Of a DNA stretch of 5,689 nt, positions 1 to 5,689 are shown piece by piece. Source of the DNA: Flavobacterium sp. (lineage in GTDB: Bacteria > Bacteroidota > Bacteroidia > Flavobacteriales > Flavobacteriaceae); contig DMHA01000306.1 of assembly GCA_003449615.1 (NCBI GenBank), forward strand, positions 1,815 to 7,503. The letters run 5' to 3'. A program made the position numbers and the translations under genes. The notes beneath the pieces are model-generated. The model did no database searches and was not told the DNA's origin. It worked only from the letters and a program-made list of their open reading frames with translations. How positions within the stretch are numbered: position 1 is the stretch's first letter; every line of letters begins with the position of its first letter.

Positions 1-577
1 GGATGGAAACCGAACGTTCCTCTAATTTCAAAAACTCATAAATCGTTTTCCATTCTTTGGTTTGCAAAGCTATAACAGCATCCAATTCGTGTCTTTTAGA
101 CGAAATTTCATGACTTCCTAACTCTTCGTCCGTGCTAATAAAAATAGCTTTTGAACCCAAGTTTTTAGCCAATTCCACATCGGTTATTCTATCTCCGATA
201 ACGAATGAATTTTCTAAATCATAATCCGAATTATTGATATATTTCGTCAACATAGCAGTACTTGGTTTGCGAGTTGGAGCATTTTCGTGTGGAAATGTTT
301 TGTCAATCAAAACTTCGCTAAAAACAACGCCTTCATTTTCAAAAGCTTTCATTACTAAATGATGCACAGGCCAAAAGTTGGCTTCCGGATGTGAGTCCGT
401 TCCTAGACCATCTTGATTGGTTACCATCACCAATTCGAAATCCAATTCGCTAGCAATTTTTCCTAAATATTGAAAGGCTTTTGGATAGAATTCCAATTTT
501 TCGAAACTGTCTAATTGATAGTCATTGGGTTCTAAAACCATTGTTCCGTCGCGATCTATAAAAAGTATTTTTTTCAT
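1..577 (-). CDS. hisB: Bifunctional histidinol-phosphatase / imidazoleglycerol-phosphate dehydratase, 3' part missing
   Basis: The visible part is the N-terminal 192 residues; the gene runs off the low-coordinate edge. It starts [12 protein letters not shown], with the HAD-phosphatase nucleophile motif (D8, D10). VTNQDGLGT (about 52-60) is motif II, the Lys of TRKP (K104) is motif III, and IGDRITD (127-133) is the acidic motif IV. This matches the HisB histidinol-phosphatase domain (histidinol phosphate to histidinol). The last visible residues (about 187-192) sit where the fused imidazoleglycerol-phosphate dehydratase domain normally begins, so bifunctionality is inferred from alignment to the E. 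coli-type fusion rather than seen. The four zinc ligands of E. coli HisB (Cys92, His94, Cys100, Cys102) align with Asp92, Thr94, Ala100 and Thr102. The start codon overlaps the hisC stop as ATGA, which suggests translational coupling. A stand-alone phosphatase is possible but less likely given the operon position. Confidence 0.93.
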   Translation of the reverse strand, partial: MKKILFIDRDGTMVLEPNDYQLDSFEKLEFYPKAFQYLGKIASELDFELVMVTNQDGLGTDSHPEANFWPVHHLVMKAFENEGVVFSEVLIDKTFPHENAPTRKPSTAMLTKYINNSDYDLENSFVIGDRITDVELAKNLGSKAIFISTDEELGSHEISSKRHELDAVIALQTKEWKTIYEFLKLEERSVSI

Positions 578-1656
578 TTTATTTTACTATTTAACCCTGT
601 TAGGGTTTTAAACCCTAACAGGGTTAGTGATTCAATTAATTTTTTATTTTCTTGCTCCGTTCCAATCGTCAAACGCAAAGTATTTTCACATAAAGGTTGG
701 GTAGTTCTGTTGCGAATTACAATTCCTTTGGCAATCAATTCGTCGTATCTTTTATTGGCATCATCTACTTTTATTAAAATAAAATTAGCTTCTGTTGGAT
801 AGATTTTATTAACAAATTTTACATCAACTAATACTTTAAGTAATTGTTCTCTTTGTGCAATAATAGAAGTTATTTCGAATTTTATTTTTTCAGGATTGCT
901 CAATCTTTCCAAAGCTCTTACTTGCGTCAGTTCGTTCACGTTGTAAGGCGGTTTTATTTTGTTTAAAACCGAAATTATCGCTGCTGAAGCATAACAAATG
1001 CCCAATCGAATTCCTGCCAAACCATACGCTTTTGAAAGCGTTTGCGTGATAACCAAATTGGGATATTCGTCTATTTTTGCCAGCCAACTTTCCTTGTCCG
1101 AAAAGTCGATATAAGCTTCGTCAATCACTATCAAACCTTTGAAATTCTCTAATAATTTCACAACACTTTCAGTCGAAAATGAGTTGGCCGTTGGATTATT
1201 AGGCGAACATAAAAAGATAATTTTTGTGTTTTCGTCAACTGTTTCTAAAATCTTCTCTACTTGCGGTTGAAAATCGTTTGAAAGCAATACTTCCCTGTTT
1301 TCTACTGCATTGATATTGGCCAAAACTCCGTACATTCCGTAAGTTGGTGGCAAAGTAATTACATTGTCCATTTTTGGTTCACAAAAAGCCCTGAAAATCA
1401 AATCGAGTACTTCATCACTTCCGTTTCCGAGTAAAATTTGATTTGCATTGATATTTTTTAGCGTTGACAAAGTCTTTTTTACATTACTTTGTTGCGGGTC
1501 TGGATAGCGGTTCACACCATTCTGAAACGGATTTTCATTGGCGTCCAAGAAAATCATATCGGCTGTGTAGAAATCCTCAAATTCATCACGTGCCGAAGAA
1601 TAAGGCTTCATCGACTTGACGTTTTCTCGAACTAAATTATTTATGTTGAAATTCAT
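574..1656 (-). CDS. hisC: Histidinol-phosphate aminotransferase
   Basis: This 360-residue PLP-dependent fold-type I aminotransferase exchanges the amino group of glutamate with imidazole-acetol phosphate to make histidinol phosphate. Visible family features are LDANENPF (37-44), the [11 protein letters not shown] phosphate-loop region (about 75-85), SPNNPT (151-156, with the conserved Asn), DEAYIDF (179-185, with the Asp that contacts the PLP ring nitrogen), and [14 protein letters not shown] (206-219), whose K209 is the Schiff-base lysine. The C-terminal LRLTIGT (327-333) carries the substrate-carboxylate arginine. The ATG at 1654-1656 has an A/T-rich upstream stretch and no Shine-Dalgarno sequence. 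The gene lies 45 bases downstream of hisD and overlaps hisB by four bases. Its last residues (about 344-355) are encoded by a palindromic repeat, giving a tail ([11 protein letters not shown]) that looks added on to the usual family end. Confidence 0.96.
   Translation of the reverse strand: MNFNINNLVRENVKSMKPYSSARDEFEDFYTADMIFLDANENPFQNGVNRYPDPQQSNVKKTLSTLKNINANQILLGNGSDEVLDLIFRAFCEPKMDNVITLPPTYGMYGVLANINAVENREVLLSNDFQPQVEKILETVDENTKIIFLCSPNNPTANSFSTESVVKLLENFKGLIVIDEAYIDFSDKESWLAKIDEYPNLVITQTLSKAYGLAGIRLGICYASAAIISVLNKIKPPYNVNELTQVRALERLSNPEKIKFEITSIIAQREQLLKVLVDVKFVNKIYPTEANFILIKVDDANKRYDELIAKGIVIRNRTTQPLCENTLRLTIGTEQENKKLIESLTLLGFKTLTGLNSKIK
592..626. repeat. Near-perfect palindrome inside the hisC 3' end (17-bp arms)
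   Basis: The arms are TAACCCTGTTAGGGTTT (592-608) and its exact reverse complement (610-626), separated by one base. The element lies wholly within hisC, encodes about residues 344-355, and ends some 15 bases before the hisB start. Its 9-bp core (CCTGTTAGG/CCTAACAGG) is shared with the palindrome at the end of hisD, with the half-sites in the opposite order. No U-tract follows on the transcribed strand, so it does not look like a terminator. I infer a dispersed REP-like element typical of flavobacterial gene ends. Confidence 0.85.
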
Positions 1657-1687
1657 TGTATTAAATTTTAAATAAAATTGTATAAAC

Positions 1688-1720
1688 AGACCTAACAGGT
1701 TTTAAAAACCTGTTAGGTCT
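1688..1720. repeat. Near-perfect palindrome across the hisD stop codon (16-bp arms)
   Basis: The arms are AGACCTAACAGGTTTT (1688-1703) and its exact reverse complement (1705-1720), with one base at the centre. The element encodes the last residues of HisD (KDLTGF), supplies its TAA stop (1702-1704) and fills about a third of the hisD-hisC gap. A stable RNA hairpin is expected, but it is followed by GUUUAUAC rather than a U-tract, so termination is unlikely. It is related to the palindrome at 592-626. Confidence 0.87.
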
Positions 1721-3000
1721 TTAATATTCGCTAATCTCAAAGTAACGGCATTTTTGTGTGCTTGCAATCCTTCGGCTTCTGCCATAATTTCTATGGCTTT
1801 ACCTATATTTTGGATTCCTTTTTCCGAAATTTTTTGAAAAGTCATTGACTTCATAAAACTATCCAAATTCACACCACTGTAATTCTTGGCATAACCGTTG
1901 GTTGGCAAGGTATGATTGGTTCCCGAAGCATAATCACCCGCACTTTCGGGTGTATAATTTCCAATAAAAACCGATCCAGCGTTACCAATGTTATTAATAT
2001 AGAACTCCTCGTCTTTGGTACAAATAATAAAGTGTTCCGGGCCATATTCGTCGATTAATTCCAAAGCAATTGTATCATTTTCGACATAAATTAATTTGGA
2101 ATTGGCAATGGCTTTTTCGGCAATGGCTTTTCTTGGCAAAACTTCCAATTGGGATTGAATTGCTACCTCAACTTCATCAATCAATGTTGTTGAAGTTGAA
2201 ACCAGAATGACCTGGCTATCGATTCCGTGTTCCGCCTGAGACAACAAATCAGAAGCTACGAAAGCTGGAACAGCAGTATCATCGGCTACAATGAGCAATT
2301 CTGAAGGGCCGGCTGGCATATCGATTGCGACACCAAATTGAGTTGCCAATTGTTTCGCCACAGTTACAAACTGGTTTCCAGGACCAAAAATTTTATAGAC
2401 TTTTGGGATGGATTTCGTGCCGAAAGTCATTGCTGCAATGGCTTGAATTCCGCCTACTTTCAAAATTTTGGTGACACCACATAAATTGGCAGCGTATAAA
2501 ATGGCAGGATTTATCTTTCCGTTTTTGTCTGGTGGAGAACACAACACAATTTCTTTGCAACCCGCAATATTAGCAGGAACTGCAAGCATCAAAACTGTCG
2601 AAAACAAAGGAGCTGTTCCTCCTGGAATGTACAAACCTATCTTTTGAATGGGTCTTTTTTCTTGCCAACAATGAACACCTTCAATAGTTTCTACAATAAC
2701 TTTATCGGTTTTTTGAGCCGAATGAAATTTTTCGATATTCGATTTTGCCAGTTGAATAGCGGTTTTCAATTCATTAGGAATAGCTGAAATGGCTTGCTCA
2801 ATTTCTGTTGAGGAAACTTCAATATTTTCAAATGTAGCACCGTCGAACAGCGAAGTATATTTGGCAACAGCCTCATCCCCTTTCTTTTGAATTGCCGCAA
2901 AAATTTCTTTAACAGTAACTTCAATATCATCGATAGTTTGAGTTGGTCTTTTCAGGATGGCAGACCAAGTCTCGGGTTTTGGATTGAATATTTTGTTCAT
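1702..3000 (-). CDS. hisD: Histidinol dehydrogenase
   Basis: This 432-residue, zinc-dependent, NAD-linked enzyme oxidises histidinol to histidine in two steps, the end of the pathway. The length is normal for the family. Diagnostic segments are GLYIPGGTAPLFSTVLM (122-138), KVGGIQAIAAMTFGT (181-195), IFGPGNQFVTVAK (204-216) and DMPAGPSELLIVADD (227-241). By comparison with E. coli HisD, the zinc ligands are Q255 and H258 (in LLSQAEHGIDSQ), D356 (in SAGDYASGTNHTLPT) and H415 (in GLQAHKNAVTLR). E322-H323 (in YGPEHF) is the catalytic pair. All are present, so the enzyme should be active. The ATG at 2998-3000 has an A-rich upstream stretch and no Shine-Dalgarno sequence. It sits 89 bases after hisG and 45 bases before hisC. 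The C-terminal DLTGF and stop codon come from the palindrome at 1688-1720. Confidence 0.98.
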   Translation of the reverse strand: MNKIFNPKPETWSAILKRPTQTIDDIEVTVKEIFAAIQKKGDEAVAKYTSLFDGATFENIEVSSTEIEQAISAIPNELKTAIQLAKSNIEKFHSAQKTDKVIVETIEGVHCWQEKRPIQKIGLYIPGGTAPLFSTVLMLAVPANIAGCKEIVLCSPPDKNGKINPAILYAANLCGVTKILKVGGIQAIAAMTFGTKSIPKVYKIFGPGNQFVTVAKQLATQFGVAIDMPAGPSELLIVADDTAVPAFVASDLLSQAEHGIDSQVILVSTSTTLIDEVEVAIQSQLEVLPRKAIAEKAIANSKLIYVENDTIALELIDEYGPEHFIICTKDEEFYINNIGNAGSVFIGNYTPESAGDYASGTNHTLPTNGYAKNYSGVNLDSFMKSMTFQKISEKGIQNIGKAIEIMAEAEGLQAHKNAVTLRLANIKDLTGF

Positions 3001-3006
3001 TTTTTA

Positions 3007-3080
3007 AGTTTAAAGTTAAGTATTATGGGTTAGGTGTTAAAAGTTATTCGGTAAGACGTATAACTTTTAACTTTTAAACT
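3007..3080. repeat. AT-rich imperfect inverted repeat filling the hisG-hisD gap
   Basis: GTTAAAAGTTAT (3036-3047) is perfectly complementary to ATAACTTTTAAC (3060-3071) around a 12-base loop. An outer arm, AGTTTAAA (3007-3014) with TTTAAACT (3073-3080), can extend the stem after a 21-base bulge on one side. The segment is low in complexity, built on TAACTTTT-like units. No U-tract follows on the transcribed strand and there is no recognisable TAnnTTTG promoter. It is likely a degenerate spacer repeat; any function, such as mRNA processing or stability, is speculative. Confidence 0.6.
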
Positions 3081-3089
3081 CATAACTTT

Positions 3090-3947
3090 TTACAGTACCA
3101 TTTTCTCTATTGGACAAACCAGAATACCTTCAGCTCCGGCTTCTTTTAATTGGTCGATAACATCCCAAAAACTGTCTTTGTCAATCACGGAATGAACGCT
3201 GCTCCAACCTTCTTCTGCCAATGGCATTACAGTAAGACTTTTCAAAACAGGTAAAATTTTGCCTATGGCTTCAATTTTGTCATTCGGAATGTTCATCAAG
3301 ATGTATTTTGATTTTCTGGCTCTCAAAACAGATTCAATTCGGAATTGAAGGGTATCAATAATGGATTGCACTTCAGGAGTCACTTTTGGAGAAACAGCTA
3401 AAACGGCTTCGCTCTTGAAAATCACTTCTACTTCTTTCAAGTTGTTTTTGAATAAAGTACTTCCGCTGGAAACAATGTCCACAATCGCATCAGCTAGGCC
3501 TATGTTAGGGGCAATTTCTACAGAACCAGAGATTTGGTGAATATCGACTGTCATTCCAAAAGAACCAAAATATTCAATAACAGTATTTGGATAGGATGTT
3601 GCTATGCGCATTCCTTCTAAATCTTTGATTGAATTGTACTGGAAAGTTTTTGGTACCGCTACAGAAACTTTGCATTTTGAAAAGCCTAATTTCTGGATTA
3701 CTTTAATATTTTTTCCTTTTTCGACCAAAAGATTATCGCCAACAATGGCAATATCCACCACTCCATCTATTAAATATTGAGGAATGTCTGAATTTCTTAG
3801 GTACAAAACTTCTAAAGGAAAATTAGACGCAGAAGCTTTAAGTTGGTCGTTTCCATTATCGATAGAAATTCCGCAGTCTTTTAGAATTTGGATGCTTTCT
3901 TCGTTTAAACGACCTGATTTTTGAATTGCAATTTTTAAGGTACTCAT
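3090..3947 (-). CDS. hisG: ATP phosphoribosyltransferase, long form with C-terminal regulatory domain
   Basis: HisG condenses ATP and PRPP to phosphoribosyl-ATP, the committed and feedback-controlled step of histidine synthesis. At 285 residues it is the long form. The catalytic periplasmic-binding-protein-like part spans about residues 1-208, with the N-terminal KIAIQKSGRL (5-14), DGVVDIAIVGDNLL (61-74) and the PRPP-binding loop ADAIVDIVSSGSTL (152-165). A ferredoxin/ACT-like domain follows (about 210-285), ending in EEGWSSVHSVIDKDSFWDVI (245-264) and GAEGILVCPIEK (271-282). In the known long-form enzymes this last domain binds histidine, and no HisZ partner is needed. The ATG at 3945-3947 is preceded by an A/C-rich, CAA-repeated stretch without a Shine-Dalgarno sequence. 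It is the first structural gene of the operon, 56 bases after the putative attenuator terminator, so it is probably under both enzyme-level and transcription-level histidine control. Confidence 0.98.
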   Translation of the reverse strand: MSTLKIAIQKSGRLNEESIQILKDCGISIDNGNDQLKASASNFPLEVLYLRNSDIPQYLIDGVVDIAIVGDNLLVEKGKNIKVIQKLGFSKCKVSVAVPKTFQYNSIKDLEGMRIATSYPNTVIEYFGSFGMTVDIHQISGSVEIAPNIGLADAIVDIVSSGSTLFKNNLKEVEVIFKSEAVLAVSPKVTPEVQSIIDTLQFRIESVLRARKSKYILMNIPNDKIEAIGKILPVLKSLTVMPLAEEGWSSVHSVIDKDSFWDVIDQLKEAGAEGILVCPIEKMVL

Positions 3948-3979
3948 TTGTATGTTTGTTGTTTATTGTTTATAGTTTT

Positions 3980-4028
3980 GTTTGAGTACTCCGATTTTAA
4001 ATAAAAAACCCGTTTGATGTACTCAAAC
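3980..4028 (-). promoter_or_regulatory. Post-terminator segment complementary to the attenuator's 5' arm
   Basis: In the RNA, GUUUGAGUAC (4028-4019, within the terminator 5' arm and loop) is perfectly complementary over 10 bases to GUACUCAAAC (3989-3980), which lies just after the terminator U-tract. The pairing is mutually exclusive with the terminator stem. The downstream arm is made only after the terminator could already have folded, so it cannot be the primary antiterminator; a role in read-through transcripts is speculative. The complementarity is seen directly; function is inferred. Confidence 0.45.
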
Positions 4029-4036
4029 GGGTTTTT
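4003..4036 (-). terminator. Intrinsic terminator of the his attenuator
   Basis: On the minus-strand transcript a perfect 14-bp stem forms between AAAAACCCGUUUGA (4036-4023) and UCAAACGGGUUUUU (4017-4004) around a 5-base loop. The stem has a GC-rich CCCG/CGGG core and ends in six U residues (4008-4003). It lies after the His-rich leader peptide stop (4061) and 56 bases before hisG, exactly where an attenuator terminator belongs. As the flanking A tract also makes it look bidirectional, it might be read as a simple terminator. However, no gene ends between it and the leader peptide, so premature termination of the his transcript is the best reading. Confidence 0.88.
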
Positions 4037-4077
4037 AAATATGATTTTACATCCATACCATTAACACATCGCTTGAG
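4022..4077 (-). promoter_or_regulatory. Candidate antiterminator pairing of the his leader
   Basis: RNA segment CUCAAGCG (4077-4070, leader codons 15-17) can pair over 8 bp, with one G-U, with CGUUUGAG (4029-4022) in the terminator 5' arm. A ribosome stalled on the His codons (4102-4085) would leave the first segment free, favouring antitermination. A ribosome that reaches the stop codon (4063-4061) would cover it, leaving the terminator free to form. The geometry fits classical attenuation, but an 8-bp stem with a 40-base loop is weak. An alternative pairing of GAUGUA (4053-4048) with UACAUC (4021-4016) exists. No folding energies were calculated. Confidence 0.5.
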
Positions 4078-4120
4078 AGCAATAATGAGAATGATGGTGA
4101 TGCAATTGAATTGATAACAT
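4061..4120 (-). CDS. hisL: his operon leader peptide (histidine-rich, 19 residues)
   Basis: A small ORF runs from an ATG (4118-4120) to TAA (4061-4063) and encodes MLSIQLHHHHSHYCSQAMC. Five of six consecutive codons (7-12; CAT CAC CAT CAT TCT CAT) are histidine, which is very unlikely by chance in front of a histidine operon. The ORF sits about 30 bases after the expected transcription start, upstream of a strong intrinsic terminator and hisG, the layout of the enterobacterial hisL attenuator. It has no Shine-Dalgarno sequence, only an A/U-rich stretch (AAAAAAUU), as with the other genes here. The role is regulatory: translation speed through the His codons reports charged tRNA-His. The product itself probably has no other function. 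The naming follows the E. coli analogue; no sequence homology is claimed. Confidence 0.88.
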   Translation of the reverse strand: MLSIQLHHHHSHYCSQAMC

Positions 4121-4153
4121 AATTTTTTATTGGATAATCCTTTTATTCGATTG

Positions 4154-4185
4154 CAAATATACTAGAAAATATGTTTACAAAACAA
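4154..4185 (-). promoter_or_regulatory. Bacteroidota-type promoter for the his operon
   Basis: The minus strand carries TATATTTG (4161-4154), a perfect match to the Bacteroidota -7 element TAnnTTTG. A -33-like TTG lies at 4185-4183 (21-base spacer), or TTTG at 4181-4178 (16-base spacer). Transcription would start near 4148, some 28 bases before the leader peptide ATG. It is the only good match I noticed between the pckA terminator and the leader peptide. The start site is inferred. Confidence 0.72.
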
Positions 4186-4217
4186 TTTTTTATTTAACTT
4201 AATACAAACAAATTGTT

Positions 4218-4267
4218 AAAAACCATCTGTAGAATTGTCTCTATAAAAACGATTCAAACAGATGGTT
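4218..4267 (-). terminator. Probable intrinsic terminator of pckA
   Basis: On the minus-strand RNA, AACCAUCUGU (4267-4258) pairs perfectly with ACAGAUGGUU (4230-4221), followed by UUU to give a run of five U (4222-4218) and then AAC. An inner GAAU/AUUC pairing (4255-4252 with 4235-4232) can shorten the 27-base loop. It lies 45 bases after the pckA stop and before the his promoter, so it insulates the two units. The stem is only moderately GC-rich. Confidence 0.68.
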
Positions 4268-4312
4268 ATAGAATTAATACTTAAAAGCAATAGATGCTTC
4301 GATAGTAGTAGT

Positions 4313-5689
4313 TTATAAAGAAGGTCCAGCAGCAACTAAACGTTTTCCTTCTTCGTTACCTGTATATTGCTCAAAATATTTGATGTAACGTGTAGCTAAA
4401 TCTTTTGCTTTAGCATCCCATTCCGCTTTGTCAGCGTAAGTATCTCTTGGATCTAGGATTCCTTCACTTACATTTGGTAATGCAATTGGGAAAGTTAAAT
4501 TCAAGAAAGGAATAGTTTTAGTTTCCGCTTTGTTGATATCACCGTTAATGATAGCATCAATAATGGCTCTGGTGTTTTTCAAAGAAATTCTTTTTCCTGT
4601 ACCGTTCCATCCAGTATTTACAAGGTAAGCTTTGGCATTGTGTTCTTTCATTTTCCCAATCAATGTTTTAGAATACTGTGTTGGATGTAATGTTAAGAAA
4701 GCTTCACCAAAAGCTGGAGAAAATGAGGGTTCAGGTGCTGTAATTCCTCTTTCGGTTCCCGCTAATTTAGAGGTATATCCACAAAGGAAGTGGTATGCTG
4801 CTTGATCATCAGTCAAGATAGAAACTGGAGGTAAAACTCCAAATGCATCAGCAGAAAGATAGATAATTTTGCTGGCGTGTCCTGCTTTTGATGGCAAAAC
4901 AATTTTGCTAATATGGTGAATTGGGTAAGAAACTCGAGAATTTTCGGTGATTGAATGGTCGTAATAATCGATTTCTCCGTATTCATCAACAATAACATTT
5001 TCTAATAATGCGTCTCTTTTGATGGCTCTCCAAATATCTGGTTCGTTGTTTTCGCTAAGGTCAATTACTTTTGCATAACATCCACCTTCGTAGTTGAATA
5101 CTCCATTATCATCCCATCCGTGTTCGTCATCTCCAATTAAATATCTTTTTGGATCGGCAGATAAAGTAGTTTTTCCTGTTCCAGAAAGACCAAAGAATAC
5201 TGCTACATCGCCCTCTGGACCAACGTTTGCAGAACAATGCATGGATGCCATCCCTTTTAATGGTAAGTAATAGTTCATCATAGCGAACAATCCTTTTTTC
5301 ATTTCTCCACCATACCAAGTACCTCCAATAATTATATTTTTTTCGGTAAGGTTAAATAACACGAAGTTTTCAGAATTTAAACCTTGAGCTTTCCAGTTAG
5401 GATTAGTTGCTTTAGAAGCATTCATTAAAATAAAATCTGGCTCGCCAAAGTTTTCCAATTCATATATTGAAGGTCTAATAAACATATTAGTAACAAAGTG
5501 AGCTTGCCAAGCTACTTCCATTACGAAACGTACTTTAAGTCTTGTATCAACGTTTGTTCCACAAAAAGCATCAACAACGTATAATTTAGGTGAAGTAGAA
5601 AGTTGCTCTAAAGTAAGTGCTTTCAAATCGTCCCAAACTACTTTAGTGGTTGGATAGTTAGGAGTACTAATTCCAGATTCTTTGTCCCA
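4313..5689 (-). CDS. pckA: ATP-dependent phosphoenolpyruvate carboxykinase, 5' part missing
   Basis: This enzyme converts oxaloacetate and ATP to PEP, CO2 and ADP, the entry to gluconeogenesis; many Bacteroidota may also run it towards CO2 fixation. The visible 458 residues stay open to the window edge, starting in-frame at WDKESG; the TTG at 5624-5626 is an internal Leu, not the start. Comparison with the 540-residue E. coli enzyme suggests about 80 N-terminal residues are missing, including the Arg65 region. In visible numbering, [12 protein letters not shown] (122-133) and MHCSANVG (150-157) give the metal ligands K132 and H151. GLSGTGKTT (167-175) is the P-loop with K173. [11 protein letters not shown] (184-194) is the kinase-2 motif with the metal-binding D188, and RVSYPIHHI (252-260) supplies the arginine equivalent to Arg333. 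The P-loop and absence of GTP-type motifs identify the ATP class. It appears transcribed separately from the his operon. Confidence 0.98.
   Translation of the reverse strand, partial: WDKESGISTPNYPTTKVVWDDLKALTLEQLSTSPKLYVVDAFCGTNVDTRLKVRFVMEVAWQAHFVTNMFIRPSIYELENFGEPDFILMNASKATNPNWKAQGLNSENFVLFNLTEKNIIIGGTWYGGEMKKGLFAMMNYYLPLKGMASMHCSANVGPEGDVAVFFGLSGTGKTTLSADPKRYLIGDDEHGWDDNGVFNYEGGCYAKVIDLSENNEPDIWRAIKRDALLENVIVDEYGEIDYYDHSITENSRVSYPIHHISKIVLPSKAGHASKIIYLSADAFGVLPPVSILTDDQAAYHFLCGYTSKLAGTERGITAPEPSFSPAFGEAFLTLHPTQYSKTLIGKMKEHNAKAYLVNTGWNGTGKRISLKNTRAIIDAIINGDINKAETKTIPFLNLTFPIALPNVSEGILDPRDTYADKAEWDAKAKDLATRYIKYFEQYTGNEEGKRLVAAGPSL

Noticed and set aside
890..1087. 65-codon plus-strand-style open frame within hisC
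   Set aside because: It is an out-of-frame shadow of hisC with no family resemblance and no start context; hisC has strong motif support throughout.
1688..1720. Palindrome at the hisD end as a transcription terminator
   Set aside because: No U-tract follows the stem on the transcribed strand, and hisC and hisB continue the operon after 45 bases.
592..1720. CRISPR array from the repeated CCTGTTAGG motif
   Set aside because: There are only two elements about 1.1 kb apart, each a palindrome at a gene end, with no regular repeat-spacer structure.
4003..4120. Riboswitch or T-box ahead of hisG
   Set aside because: No T-box specifier/antiterminator consensus or known riboswitch core was recognised, and the His-rich ORF gives a simpler explanation.
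4286..4298. Short AGCA...TGCT inverted repeat downstream of pckA
   Set aside because: Four-base arms are expected by chance; the better terminator is the 10-bp stem at 4221-4267.
4813..4998. 61-codon open frame within pckA
   Set aside because: It lies inside strongly conserved PEPCK coding sequence in another frame and has no recognisable motif.
5127..5318. 63-codon open frame within pckA over the P-loop region
   Set aside because: It is a shadow of the most conserved part of PEPCK; its composition (many Trp, Arg and Lys) fits an off-frame translation.
5624..5626. TTG as the start codon of pckA
   Set aside because: The reading frame remains open upstream to the window edge with PEPCK-like sequence (including [15 protein letters not shown]), so this is an internal leucine.

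Overview
This 5.7 kb window is AT-rich and most resembles a Flavobacterium-type genome (Bacteroidota, family Flavobacteriaceae). Three things support this. The likely promoter has the Bacteroidota TAnnTTTG form. The genes lack Shine-Dalgarno sequences and have A-rich stretches before their start codons. The protein sequences, such as a bifunctional HisB without the zinc-site cysteines, look Bacteroidota-like. The taxonomic call is inference from memory; no search was possible. All genes lie on the minus strand, so transcription runs from high to low coordinates.

Reading in the direction of transcription, the window opens with pckA (4313-5689, N-terminus cut off by the window edge), encoding ATP-dependent PEP carboxykinase, followed by a probable intrinsic terminator (4218-4267). 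The 365-base gap between pckA and hisG (3948-4312) is the most interesting part. It holds a Bacteroidota-type promoter (about 4154-4185), a 19-codon histidine-rich leader peptide (4061-4120, with HHHHSH in its centre), a strong intrinsic terminator (4003-4036), and sequences that could pair alternatively with that terminator's 5' arm from both sides. Together these look like a complete histidine-operon transcription attenuator. Nothing else was recognised in the gap; 4268-4312 is only a short 3' UTR of pckA.

The biosynthetic operon follows: hisG (ATP phosphoribosyltransferase, long form), hisD (histidinol dehydrogenase), hisC (histidinol-phosphate aminotransferase) and hisB (histidinol-phosphatase/imidazoleglycerol-phosphate dehydratase, cut off by the window edge). 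The order G-D-C-B is the classical one. These genes cover the first step (HisG), part of the middle (HisB) and the last steps (HisC, HisB phosphatase, HisD) of histidine synthesis; hisH, hisA, hisF and hisI would be expected beyond coordinate 1. hisC and hisB overlap by four bases (ATGA).

Inverted repeats sit at each gene end inside the operon. Two related, near-perfect palindromes overlap the 3' ends of hisC and hisD and encode the C-terminal residues of both proteins in the same reading frame. A third, unrelated AT-rich inverted repeat fills the hisG-hisD gap.
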